The position numbers and the translations under genes are program-made. DNA of 34,611 nucleotides. Origin: Candidatus Latescibacterota bacterium. Lineage in GTDB: Bacteria; Latescibacterota; UBA2968. The stretch is from positions 1 to 34,611 of the forward strand of contig JAJEAX010000021.1 in the NCBI GenBank assembly GCA_022822565.1, given 5' to 3'. This document shows positions 8,119 through 15,570 of this stretch, in pieces. Positions within the stretch are counted from its first letter, which is position 1. The number at the start of each line of letters is the position of its first letter. The notes beneath the pieces are model-generated. The model saw only the letters and a program-made list of their open reading frames with translations. It did no database searches and was not told the origin of the DNA.

Positions 8119-9428
8119 GGCGCATCCTCCAATTCAGCGGTGTAGTGCCCTCGTACATCCCCCTCAGCTCGAATAGATAACAACCGTCCGGGATCAAAGT
8201 TCAAAAGGAGATAATCCCCAGAAACCGTTACATCGTCGCTATCTCTCGTGACCCGCGTGCAATGTGCTTCATCGAAAATTGCCATCTGGTCTAACTCCCC
8301 ATTGGAAAACCACAACACACACCGCTTGCCCCCCAGGCGGCTTTCCGATAGGCTATCCCGGGCAATATAAGAACCGAGGCAGCCACCAGACAGTGTCAAA
8401 CTATCCAGTTTTCCATCTCGATAGGCCAATATGAGATCACCGCCAGACATTACTGCCCGCGACGTATCTCGCTCGCTCAGATCGAGCATTACATTTCCCC
8501 ATGCGTGCATGCGCTGCGGGGTCTCGTCGCGAAAGACAATCCGAGCAGAATCTGAGCGTATTTTTTGCGAATGACCATTGTCAAAAGCCATAGCATGGAT
8601 GAGCGTGCTATCCGAAAGCTCCAACGCGCCAATGGTTTGGTCAGACATTTCAATGAGAATTTTTTCGCCCTGTGCAGAAACGGAATCGCGCCTACCGGGA
8701 TTGGCCCAGGTCATTAGGGGCTTACCAGAAAGGACGATCACAGAATCCGCGTACGCGCCGGACCTGGCTTTTCCCCGCGTGTATCCCTGTCGCAAGATGA
8801 GGTTGCCATTGAGAAAGAGTTCACGCCCGCGATTGACAAAGGCAATGGAATCGGACTGCGCCTCGAGAGTATCGCCGCGTTCCCCCACCACTTGTAACTG
8901 CGTATGGCCCTGTAGATTTCCGCGCTCGCGGATCAGATCGTAGCGCAATTGGGAAGCGCGAAGTCTGCGGCCTTCGGGCAAGAGAAGGGCGACATCACCC
9001 TCGGCAATGAGCGAGTCTTCCTTGCTCAAAAATCGCACGACACGCGCCTCAAGCGTGCGCTGATCGTCGCTTAGCAAGACATGCCCCCGAAACGTCGCGA
9101 TGTCTTCGCGGTCCTGGAAAACAAGTGTATCGGCGCGAATTTCTCGTACTGTGTCTTTGTAACTCACCTGATGTACAAAAAGATAGGTCGCATCCCCAAC
9201 GCGCACATGTGCAGAATCGGCTTTTACAATAAGTTGGCGCAAGCTGTCTTCATACACCACGCCTCCGCGGTAATTGCGCTGCGTCTGGTCATTCAAAAGC
9301 AGCGTTTCCACCCAATCTGCACTGAGCTTCTGCTCGGCATATACCTCCGTACAGATACATATAAGCAGAACTCCGAGAAAGCCCCGGAGTTCTGATCGCA
9401 AAAAAAAATAATGTCTGATATTTTTCAC
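8115..9428 (-). CDS. Large OstA/LptA-like LPS-transport protein
   Basis: A 437-residue periplasmic OstA-fold protein, placed where lptA normally lies, between lptC and lptB. LptA proteins carry LPS across the periplasm in a beta-jellyroll groove. Here a signal peptide (RSELRGFLGVLLICICTEVYA) is followed by many short amphipathic strands typical of OstA repeats (RADTLVFQDREDIATFRGHVLL, ARVVRFLSKEDSLIAEGDV, RLRASQLRYDLIRERGNLQG). At over twice the size of E. coli LptA (about 185) it could span more of the periplasm or cap the bridge with LptD-like jellyroll. The ORF track starts at 9473, but GTG 9428 forms a GTGA overlap with the lptC stop and gives a proper signal peptide, so I choose it. Symbol left blank because LptA and the LptD N-terminus share this domain. 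Confidence 0.85.
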   Translation of the reverse strand: MKNIRHYFFLRSELRGFLGVLLICICTEVYAEQKLSADWVETLLLNDQTQRNYRGGVVYEDSLRQLIVKADSAHVRVGDATYLFVHQVSYKDTVREIRADTLVFQDREDIATFRGHVLLSDDQRTLEARVVRFLSKEDSLIAEGDVALLLPEGRRLRASQLRYDLIRERGNLQGHTQLQVVGERGDTLEAQSDSIAFVNRGRELFLNGNLILRQGYTRGKARSGAYADSVIVLSGKPLMTWANPGRRDSVSAQGEKILIEMSDQTIGALELSDSTLIHAMAFDNGHSQKIRSDSARIVFRDETPQRMHAWGNVMLDLSERDTSRAVMSGGDLILAYRDGKLDSLTLSGGCLGSYIARDSLSESRLGGKRCVLWFSNGELDQMAIFDEAHCTRVTRDSDDVTVSGDYLLLNFDPGRLLSIRAEGDVRGHYTAELEDAP

Positions 9429-9961
9429 GGCTTTTTGCGTCTCATCCGCGTATTTACAAATAAAAGCGTCCACTGTTTCAGGTCCGATGATGCATTAAAA
9501 CCCACCCCTGTCTCTATACCGTCGGGCCGAGAAATCGTCACATGGCCCTCGCCCATAATGCGATTCTCATCGCGCTGCCAACGCAGCGAATCCGTTTGCA
9601 ATTGCGTACAGTCTCGCGCGACCACCACGACAGATTCAAACACTTTCATATCGTCGCCCGATGCGTTTATTTCACCCCGTTCAGCCCTCAGTGTGGAAAC
9701 CGTATCGCCCTGGGCATTAAAAAAGACAACCCGAACACCATCGGAAAACCGCGCGGGTTCATCTTCTGACACCTGTTGAAAAGAGCCAGCGCGAACCTGC
9801 GCCCGGGATTTGCCACGATCTGTAATGTGCGTGGACCAGTGCCACATTTCCCGGTTAACCGGCGCGTCATTCGCCGCTTGCTCTATCCGGTCAGCAGAGG
9901 CGCAGGCACACAGGATGCACAACAGAACCTCAGACGCTTTTTTCAGAAACTGACGTATCAC
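9425..9961 (-). CDS. lptC: LPS export protein LptC family, lipoprotein-like
   Basis: A 178-residue LptC/YrbK-type protein. It contains one jellyroll built from strands such as VRVVFFNAQGDTVSTLRAERGEIN and DMKVFESVVVVARDCTQLQTDSLRWQRDENRIMGEGHVTI. The N-terminus has a short hydrophobic stretch with cysteines (LLCILCACAS), which fits a lipobox rather than the membrane anchor of E. coli LptC. The gene overlaps pyrG by about 30 bases. The ORF start (TTG 9988) would deepen the overlap, while GTG 9961 gives a clean signal sequence; the exact start is uncertain. The stop TGA is shared with the GTG start of the next gene. Confidence 0.85.
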   Translation of the reverse strand: MIRQFLKKASEVLLCILCACASADRIEQAANDAPVNREMWHWSTHITDRGKSRAQVRAGSFQQVSEDEPARFSDGVRVVFFNAQGDTVSTLRAERGEINASGDDMKVFESVVVVARDCTQLQTDSLRWQRDENRIMGEGHVTISRPDGIETGVGFNASSDLKQWTLLFVNTRMRRKKP

Positions 9962-11711
9962 CAACTCGTGCCTTTGCGTGAGCGACAACAGCTTCTACAA
10001 AACCGTAAAATAAAGGGGCTGGTTGTTCGAGGCGCGACTTAAATTCGGGATGGGCTTGCGTAGCGATAAAAAAAGGATGATCGGGCAACTCGATAAATTC
10101 CATGAGTTTGGTGCCATCTTCTCGGCGGTGATATCCGGAAAAAATCAGACCAAATTCATCGAGCAAATCGACGAATTTGGGCGATACTTCATAGCGATGG
10201 CGATGGCGTTCAATCACACAGCGCTCGCTGTCGAGAAGAACACCCAGACGGAAAGCCTCCGCCGGATTCTTTCTCAGTTGATCGATGCGCCAGGCGTCTT
10301 CTTCCAGGCGCCCTGTGCGTTCATACAGATCGAGTACGACACTCTCTCGGCGGAGTACAGCCACATATCCCCCCAGGCGCATCGTGCCGCCGAAACGACT
10401 TTCTTCAATAATTTCTCGTTGGTTCATCTGAATATCGATCACCGCATGGGGTGTATCGGGATCATTTTCCGCTGAATTGGCATCTTTCAACCCCACCACA
10501 TTTCGCGCATATTCAACAATGGCCATCTGAAGCCCATAACACAGTCCGAGAAATGGCAGACCGTTTTCTCGCGCATAGCGAATCGCTTCAATCACCCCTT
10601 CAGCCCCTCCTTCACCAAAGGCCCCCGGCACAATAATGCCATCAAATTCTCCAAGCACATCTTCGCCCCTCCCCATTTCGAGGCTGGCCGAATCAATCCA
10701 TGAAATATCGATGCGCGTGTCCAAATTAGCACCGGCGTGTTCGAGTGATTGGTTCACAGAAATATACGAATCGGTAAATTCGTAATCGCCGATCTCGACA
10801 TATTTCCCAACCATTGCCACTTTAACCGTCTGTGAAGGCTGACGAATCTTCTGTACCAACTGCGTCCACCGCGTCCAGTCGGGTTCTTTTTTGGGTTTCA
10901 GCCCCAGGTGCGCGAGCATTTTAACACCGACCTGCTCGCTTTCATAATGGATCGGAACCTGATACACGATATCCAGATCTGGCGCAGAGATAATGCGATC
11001 TTTTGGGATATTGGCGGAAACCTCAATTTTGCGTTTTCGCACCTCATCAATCGGTCGCGTGGCGCGGCAAATAATAAAGTCGGGCACCATGCCATGCCCG
11101 CTGAGCAGTTTGACTGCGTGTTGCGTGGGTTTGGTCTTCATCTCGTTGATATGACTGGGGACGGGCAAATAGCTAACCAGCACATACATAATATTGGCCT
11201 CGCCAATTTCTCGCTCCAGGCCCTTCATTGCAAAGAAAAATGGGATATTCTCATCATCGCCAATGGTGCCGCCAATTTCGACCAGCGCGATATCGGCCCC
11301 CTGTGCCGCATGCTGAACCCGATTCTTGATCTCGTCGGTAATATGCGGGATTGGCTGAACGGTCTGTCCGAGATATTCGCCCCGCCGCTCGCGCTCGATA
11401 ACCGCGTGGTAAATTTGTCCGGTCGTAAGATTGTTCGTGCGGGGCAAATCCAGGCCGAGAAACCGCTCGTAGTTGCCCAGATCGAGGTCGATCTCGCCCC
11501 CGTCATCCGTGACCCACACCTCGCCGTGTTCTGTGGGCCTGAGTGTCCCGGCATCGTAATTCAAATAGGGATCAATCTTTATGGCCGTGGTTTTATAGCC
11601 GTAATACTGCAAAATTTTACCGATAGAAGCCGTGGCGAGTCCTTTCCCCACGCCACTGATCACCCCCCCGGCAACCACGATGTATTTCGGTTCGCGATCA
11701 TGTTTTTTCAC
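9930..11711 (-). CDS. pyrG: CTP synthase
   Basis: Makes CTP from UTP, ATP and glutamine in the cytoplasm. The 593 residues are slightly long for the family (about 535-550). The N-terminal amidoligase domain has P-loop GGVISGVGKG (15-24) and conserved DPYLNYDAGT and EVWVTDDGGE segments. The C-terminal class I glutamine amidotransferase has the nucleophile Cys in LGLCYGLQ (about residue 391) and catalytic His/Glu in AHPEFKSR. The usual GGFGxRGxEG loop reads GAFGEGGAEG, so the common arginine is replaced. GTG 11711 is chosen since AGGGAGG lies 5 bases before it and the ORF track start codon is ahead of that site. A terminator separates it from gatC, but it overlaps lptC downstream. Confidence 0.96.
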   Translation of the reverse strand: MKKHDREPKYIVVAGGVISGVGKGLATASIGKILQYYGYKTTAIKIDPYLNYDAGTLRPTEHGEVWVTDDGGEIDLDLGNYERFLGLDLPRTNNLTTGQIYHAVIERERRGEYLGQTVQPIPHITDEIKNRVQHAAQGADIALVEIGGTIGDDENIPFFFAMKGLEREIGEANIMYVLVSYLPVPSHINEMKTKPTQHAVKLLSGHGMVPDFIICRATRPIDEVRKRKIEVSANIPKDRIISAPDLDIVYQVPIHYESEQVGVKMLAHLGLKPKKEPDWTRWTQLVQKIRQPSQTVKVAMVGKYVEIGDYEFTDSYISVNQSLEHAGANLDTRIDISWIDSASLEMGRGEDVLGEFDGIIVPGAFGEGGAEGVIEAIRYARENGLPFLGLCYGLQMAIVEYARNVVGLKDANSAENDPDTPHAVIDIQMNQREIIEESRFGGTMRLGGYVAVLRRESVVLDLYERTGRLEEDAWRIDQLRKNPAEAFRLGVLLDSERCVIERHRHRYEVSPKFVDLLDEFGLIFSGYHRREDGTKLMEFIELPDHPFFIATQAHPEFKSRLEQPAPLFYGFVEAVVAHAKARVGDTSVSEKSV

Positions 11712-11730
11712 ATTGTCCTCCCTGTATTTC

Positions 11731-11763
11731 ACAAAAGAAAATCGGCGGGAGATTACCGCCGAT
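11731..11763 (-). terminator. Terminator between gatC and pyrG
   Basis: Perfect 8-base stem ATCGGCGG/CCGCCGAT (11741-11748, 11756-11763) with a 7-base loop, followed on the minus strand by TTTCTTTTG. It would end or attenuate the gatC transcript ahead of pyrG. Because it lies just before the pyrG ribosome site, partial read-through is likely to feed pyrG unless pyrG has its own promoter; it could also act as an attenuator. Confidence 0.75.
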
Positions 11764-11771
11764 ATCTGTAT

Positions 11772-12059
11772 TTACTCAATCACTCTGGGGACGCGGAAGT
11801 GGCCTTGTCCGGAAAGCGGAGCATTTGCCAGCGCGTCCGACCGATCCAATGACTGCCCCATTACATCGTCTCGAAACGCATTTTCCAGGGGGAGTACATG
11901 CGCTGTTGGGGCTACCTCTGTTGTATCGAGTTGATCAAGCACCGCTACATATTCGAGCATGCGGTTCAAGTCTTCGATTAGTTGCGCCTCTTCTTCCGGC
12001 GCGAAATCCAGGCGCGCAAGTTGCGCCACTTTTTTAACATCATCTTTTGAAACAGGCAT
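11772..12059 (-). CDS. gatC: Asp/Glu-tRNA(Asn/Gln) amidotransferase subunit C
   Basis: Small subunit of GatCAB, which converts Glu-tRNA(Gln) or Asp-tRNA(Asn) to the amide form. The 95 residues match the family: DVKKVAQLARLDFAPEEE near the start, the IEDLNRMLEYVAVLDQLDT helix, APTAHV, and a C-terminal LSGQGHFRVPRVIE. gatA and gatB are not next to it. No clear Shine-Dalgarno is visible before ATG 12059. A promoter can be seen at 12116-12144. Confidence 0.95.
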   Translation of the reverse strand: MPVSKDDVKKVAQLARLDFAPEEEAQLIEDLNRMLEYVAVLDQLDTTEVAPTAHVLPLENAFRDDVMGQSLDRSDALANAPLSGQGHFRVPRVIE

Positions 12060-12115
12060 AGTGAGTAGTGTTTGATAAGGTTTTTGACTGTCGGCGGCAT
12101 TTTACGGATATGTCT

Positions 12116-12144
12116 TGTATAATTATTCAAGGTGTCGGTAACAA
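12116..12144 (-). promoter_or_regulatory. Candidate sigma-70 promoter of gatC
   Basis: On the minus strand TTGTTA (12139-12144), a 17-base gap and TATACA (12116-12121). It overlaps the last codons of the accessory gene upstream, so the housekeeping transcript starts inside the end of the accessory island. Confidence 0.5.
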
Positions 12145-13089
12145 CTGCCAACTCCCGTCACGAAGGGCCAAACGAGACGTGCTAGTCTTGTCATCCCTTC
12201 TTAATGCCTGTTCGGTACGTCGACTGTCGTTGATAAATTGGCTAGATTTGAATGCAAATATACTATTTGCATTAGTTTTTTGATACCTAAATACTTCGAT
12301 ACCTTTACCTATTATGCAGGTAATTCCGTCGAAACGTATGTATCTGTCGTGAGCGTATGTACTAAAAACGTGATTTAGAGATAGGTGTAAGGTAATCTTT
12401 TTAATATTTTTTAGTCCAAGTTGAGAAACTCTGTTCTTCAGTTTTCTTGTAATCTGGTCTGAGCCAATCAAATCTGTGCCTCCTGCATCTGGAGATGAGT
12501 AGATTGTGACGTAGCATTTAGACGAATCGCTCTCAAGAAATTGAAACAGATTAAGTAAATCTTTCTGGCCATTATCTAAGTTCCGGACTGCATATCTATC
12601 TACGATGGTAATTTGTTTTGAAATCTTGGCAAGCATTTGAAAACGTTCTGCCCAGAGGTCAACTATCGGCTGGCCTATCGGTATATTGCAATTGGCAATT
12701 TGTCTTGCGGATTCAAATTTATCGGATTCACTAACATTGTGTAGTTCGACGGCCTCAACATCCCCACAATATTTAGTTGGATTCAGGCCGAACACCAGCG
12801 CACGAGTTTCTTCTATAAGCGCAAGTTCAAACTTATGATGATACTTTGCCAAGTCCTCAGGATCATCTATACTTGCCCAATCAATTTTACTGGTATCCTG
12901 CCATAGAGGATAGCCATTAGATTGAAATGTTGTGTAATATTCACGCAGTTGATGCTTAAGAATAGAGTTTTGGGAATCGACATCTACTAAAATACCGTAG
13001 GGACTCCAATGATTTTTCAACAGGTTTCGTATATGGTAAGGTTTTGCATTAGAAAGTGCATCAGGTTCAATAGTGAATTTTACTAACAC
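12127..13089 (-). CDS. MIT_C-like (phospholipase-D-fold) protein, candidate effector
   Basis: A 320-residue protein without signal peptide. Residues about 157-285 look like the MIT C-terminal domain known from eukaryotic MITD1 and bacterial homologues, a phospholipase-D-like fold: an opening ITIVDRYAVRN strand (160-170), then LLNLFQFLE, and the hallmark HDRYIRFDG (247-255) with IGKGIEVF (260-267), close to the family pattern HDRxIRxxxG...IGRGLDxF. The first 150 residues (GILVDVDSQNSILKHQ and a conserved acidic middle) I do not recognise. Whether the domain is catalytic or only binds is unclear, because the canonical PLD HKD motif is absent. The GTG start is preceded by an AGGGAGGGG ribosome site. 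It follows the ATPase gene by 16 bases, so they form a pair. AT-rich codon use differs from the flanking genes, which fits horizontal gain. Confidence 0.7.
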   Translation of the reverse strand: MLVKFTIEPDALSNAKPYHIRNLLKNHWSPYGILVDVDSQNSILKHQLREYYTTFQSNGYPLWQDTSKIDWASIDDPEDLAKYHHKFELALIEETRALVFGLNPTKYCGDVEAVELHNVSESDKFESARQIANCNIPIGQPIVDLWAERFQMLAKISKQITIVDRYAVRNLDNGQKDLLNLFQFLESDSSKCYVTIYSSPDAGGTDLIGSDQITRKLKNRVSQLGLKNIKKITLHLSLNHVFSTYAHDRYIRFDGITCIIGKGIEVFRYQKTNANSIFAFKSSQFINDSRRTEQALRRDDKTSTSRLALRDGSWQLLPTP

Positions 13090-13105
13090 CCCTCCCCTCC
13101 CTTCC

Positions 13106-14653
13106 TTATTCAGCTATCAATTCGTTGAATCCCTCGTCAAAGAAGCCGTGCGGCCACTCGTCAGTGAAATCACCATCTTCGTCAAGTTCCAGAATCTCAA
13201 TCTTACTACCGTCATCGCCAGAGTTTACGTAAATCACTGAAACGTCATCAGGGTTAAGAGTTTCTTCACGAATACGCCGCTGAATGCGTCGTATCAGCAG
13301 TTCACTGTGTGTTTCGACAATCCACTGCTTCTCATCCTCGCCCTGACTTGTCTTAATCATCAAGTCAGCGATGTTAGCCTGAAGCCTGGGGTGAAGATGT
13401 ATCTCCGGCTGTTCGACGCAGATTATTGCGTTTTTCTTCGAGACGATGCCTTCGATTACTATTGGCAGCAACTGATTTATTCCGAACCCTACATCGGCAA
13501 GAGTTACCAAGGTTTTTGTGCGGTTGTCCTCAAGAATAATGGAAAAATATTTGCCTGTCCGTTGTTCTTCTCCGAATTTTTCAATATCTAGGTGATAAGG
13601 GATTTCAAATAATTCAAACCACCTATTTACCTCTTGTTTGATATTAGCATTATGGTAGAGAATATGAGGTGTAAATTCTCCTCGAATACCTGCGGAATCC
13701 CGTTCCCTATCTGAAACTGTATAAAATCTTTCCGGATAATTCCGCAATGGCCCCATATAAGTGATTGAACGCAGGAGATTTTCATAGCTTGACGGAATAT
13801 CTTCCAGATTAAGTTTCTCTATTTGTTCTAGTTTTATTTTGGATGTCAGAGTCTTTACCTGTTTCCTTACTAGCAGTTCTTGTTTCTGATATTCCTGTAT
13901 TAATTTTTCTGCTAGTTCCTTGCTCCCCGCTACTAATCTTTCTATTTCTATTTTTTTTATAGGCTCTATTTTCTCTTTCTGTATTATTTTCTGTATCTCA
14001 TCCCATTTCCTTTCGAATTCCTTCAAGCTTATTTTTTCTTTCTGCACCGTTTCAGGTTCTGGTGCCAGTTCGGTTCCCTGTCTCTGTAAAATTCTCTGCG
14101 TCCTTTTCAAGCCCAGTATTTCTATTACTGGTAAAAAGTTTTTATCTAAAGATGATAGTTTTCTTGGAAATATTTCACGGCTACCATTAACACCGGCGAT
14201 TGATAGCTGCGATGTATCCCAAGTATTTGTATCGTGCTCGTAATCCAATTTAGCATCAAGGAGTACTTCATTCCCCTCAAGAATTTGATATCCTATTTCT
14301 GACAAGAACGAAGAATTTTCCATAGCAATTAAAGTCAAATCTACGCTAGATTTAGCACTAGATGAATTATTGAAAGTAACGCCTATTTCCAACTCACGAT
14401 TTATGTCGTGCTTGTGGAGCAAGAAAAGAAAGTTACCTAAGTCTACATATTCCCCTTTATATATCAGCTCTCTTCTATCACTGTCACGCGACCATTCGCC
14501 GACGAGCGACTGCTTTAGCATGAGTAGTGCTTGGATGATGGAGCTCTTCCCACCGGAGTTGGGGCCATAGATAAGGGTAATTTTAGACATTGGAGCTTTT
14601 TGTTCTTTGTCTCCAAACGCCTTGAAATTTTTCAATCTGAGGTCTGAAAGCAT
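13106..14653 (-). CDS. AAA/ABC-type ATPase with DUF3696-like C-terminus
   Basis: A 515-residue SMC/RecF/OLD-like ATPase. It opens with LSDLRLKNFKAFGD and Walker A GPNSGGKSS (30-38). An inserted lysine-rich coiled-coil segment covers about 205-280. The signature-like DVGFGINQLLPIV follows at 387-399, Walker B as IICVEQPEIHLHP (about 410-422), and the switch VETHSELLIRRIQRRI (446-461). The C-terminus (SVIYVNSGDDGSKIEILELDEDGDF ... DEWPHGFFDEGF) matches DUF3696, found in ATPases of many phage-defence and conflict gene sets. No TOPRIM nuclease is visible, so the partner gene is the likelier effector. A ribosome site AAAGGGAAG precedes ATG 14653. Confidence 0.85.
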   Translation of the reverse strand: MLSDLRLKNFKAFGDKEQKAPMSKITLIYGPNSGGKSSIIQALLMLKQSLVGEWSRDSDRRELIYKGEYVDLGNFLFLLHKHDINRELEIGVTFNNSSSAKSSVDLTLIAMENSSFLSEIGYQILEGNEVLLDAKLDYEHDTNTWDTSQLSIAGVNGSREIFPRKLSSLDKNFLPVIEILGLKRTQRILQRQGTELAPEPETVQKEKISLKEFERKWDEIQKIIQKEKIEPIKKIEIERLVAGSKELAEKLIQEYQKQELLVRKQVKTLTSKIKLEQIEKLNLEDIPSSYENLLRSITYMGPLRNYPERFYTVSDRERDSAGIRGEFTPHILYHNANIKQEVNRWFELFEIPYHLDIEKFGEEQRTGKYFSIILEDNRTKTLVTLADVGFGINQLLPIVIEGIVSKKNAIICVEQPEIHLHPRLQANIADLMIKTSQGEDEKQWIVETHSELLIRRIQRRIREETLNPDDVSVIYVNSGDDGSKIEILELDEDGDFTDEWPHGFFDEGFNELIAE

Positions 14654-14678
14654 AAACTTCCCTTTGTTTTTGTGAATA

Positions 14679-14692
14679 AGGCTTTCAAGCCT
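14679..14692. promoter_or_regulatory. Palindrome AGGCTTTCAAGCCT in the leader of the ATPase gene
   Basis: A perfect 6+2+6 inverted repeat lies between the candidate transcription start (about 14698) and ATG 14653. It could be an operator or a leader hairpin. Confidence 0.35.
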
Positions 14693-14704
14693 GCTTCAGC
14701 TACA

Positions 14705-14733
14705 AATATGAACTGAACAAGCCTCAGAATCAA
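14705..14733 (-). promoter_or_regulatory. Candidate promoter of the ATPase/MIT_C-like pair
   Basis: On the minus strand TTGATT (14728-14733), 17 bases and CATATT (14705-14710). It begins just after the end of the PIN remnant, so the pair likely has its own transcript. Confidence 0.35.
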
Positions 14734-14739
14734 ATGGAT

Positions 14740-15046
14740 TTAGCCAGGTTTTTGATCGACATAGACAAACTTAAGCCACACATCATTGAGGTGTTCGAAG
14801 TCTTTGTCTGTTGACAACAGTACAGCATCGACAGCATGTGCTGTGGCCGAAATCCAGATGTCGTTCTGCTTCATCGGGATAGCTGGTTTAGGTGGCGGCG
14901 TGCTATCGGGAGACGTGACAGACAATGGACGTAAAGACCATCGTTTCCGGATCTTCAAAGCTGTGTACCGTTCGCGCCTGGAGCGCCCAGGGTGCTGATC
15001 GACAAAATCCCAATAACAGACCGGTATCCAGCAAGAAGTTGCTCAT
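14740..15046 (-). pseudogene. Broken PIN-domain (VapC-like) toxin gene
   Basis: The N-terminal part starts at ATG 15046 and reads MSNFLLDTGLLLGFCRSAPW, then stops at TAG 14903-14905 after 47 codons. The C-terminal part (PKPAIPMKQNDIWISATAHA ... LLSTDKDFEHL) is in another frame and ends at 14740. Both are typical of PIN-domain ribonucleases: the first strand with an Asp metal ligand, the later NDIWISATA with Asp, and STDKDF. Intact proteins are about 130 residues, so roughly 40-50 residues from the middle, including an expected Glu, are missing and the frame is shifted. The gene follows the antitoxin-like gene by 12 bases. Confidence 0.75.
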
Positions 15047-15058
15047 GATATTCAGGAC

Positions 15059-15514
15059 TTAATCCAGTTGCGCCAGAAGCTCTTCTACAGGTTCATTACC
15101 GGGCCATGTGCCGCATAAACTCAGGACATTGAAGGATCTGGCCTGCTTTTCTTGTTTCGGTGTTAAGCCTCGGGGCTTAAGCATCTCGGCAGAAGGAAGC
15201 TCTTCAAATACGGCATCTCTGTCCTGATAGGGTCTAAGTCGATGAGCTTCGATTAGCCGAGGTTGGCCATTAGCTTTGAAGTGGATCATGCCTTGAACAG
15301 TAGCACGCTTGCCCCATAATGGGTGCAATGCCTCAACATTGAGTTGATCCGATTGTAGGCGACCAAACATTTTTCTGCCATCACCCAATTTAAGAAAAAA
15401 GCGGCTGCTATCATGTTTAATCTCTTCGAGCCAGCCGCTGATGATGAATGCCCTAATCCAACCTTTATTTTCCCGAAGGCCGCTCAGGCGAAATTGATAG
15501 CGTCGCGTGTTCAT
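15059..15514 (-). CDS. Antitoxin-like protein paired with the broken PIN toxin
   Basis: A 151-residue soluble protein. Its C-terminal SLCGTWPGNEPVEELLAQLD resembles the short GTWPG-acidic tail by which VapB-type antitoxins fit into PIN toxins. The first 90 residues are beta-rich (FFLKLGDGRKMFGRL, GKRATVQGMIHFKANGQPRLIEAHRL) and look OB-like rather than a classic DNA-binding VapB head, which makes the protein longer than usual antitoxins. ATG 15514 has AGGGAG five bases ahead. It follows the helicase gene by 56 bases. It is intact although the toxin downstream is broken. Antitoxin role is inferred from order and tail only. Confidence 0.65.
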   Translation of the reverse strand: MNTRRYQFRLSGLRENKGWIRAFIISGWLEEIKHDSSRFFLKLGDGRKMFGRLQSDQLNVEALHPLWGKRATVQGMIHFKANGQPRLIEAHRLRPYQDRDAVFEELPSAEMLKPRGLTPKQEKQARSFNVLSLCGTWPGNEPVEELLAQLD

Positions 15515-15570
15515 GGGAACTCCCTTTATCTGTCGGTCAGCGTTTTACGGCCTTGCCTAAAGAAGTGGGT

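Noticed and set aside
10908-11852. Plus-strand ORF of 314 residues
   Set aside because: It is antisense to pyrG, which has strong family motifs; no ribosome site or recognisable protein.
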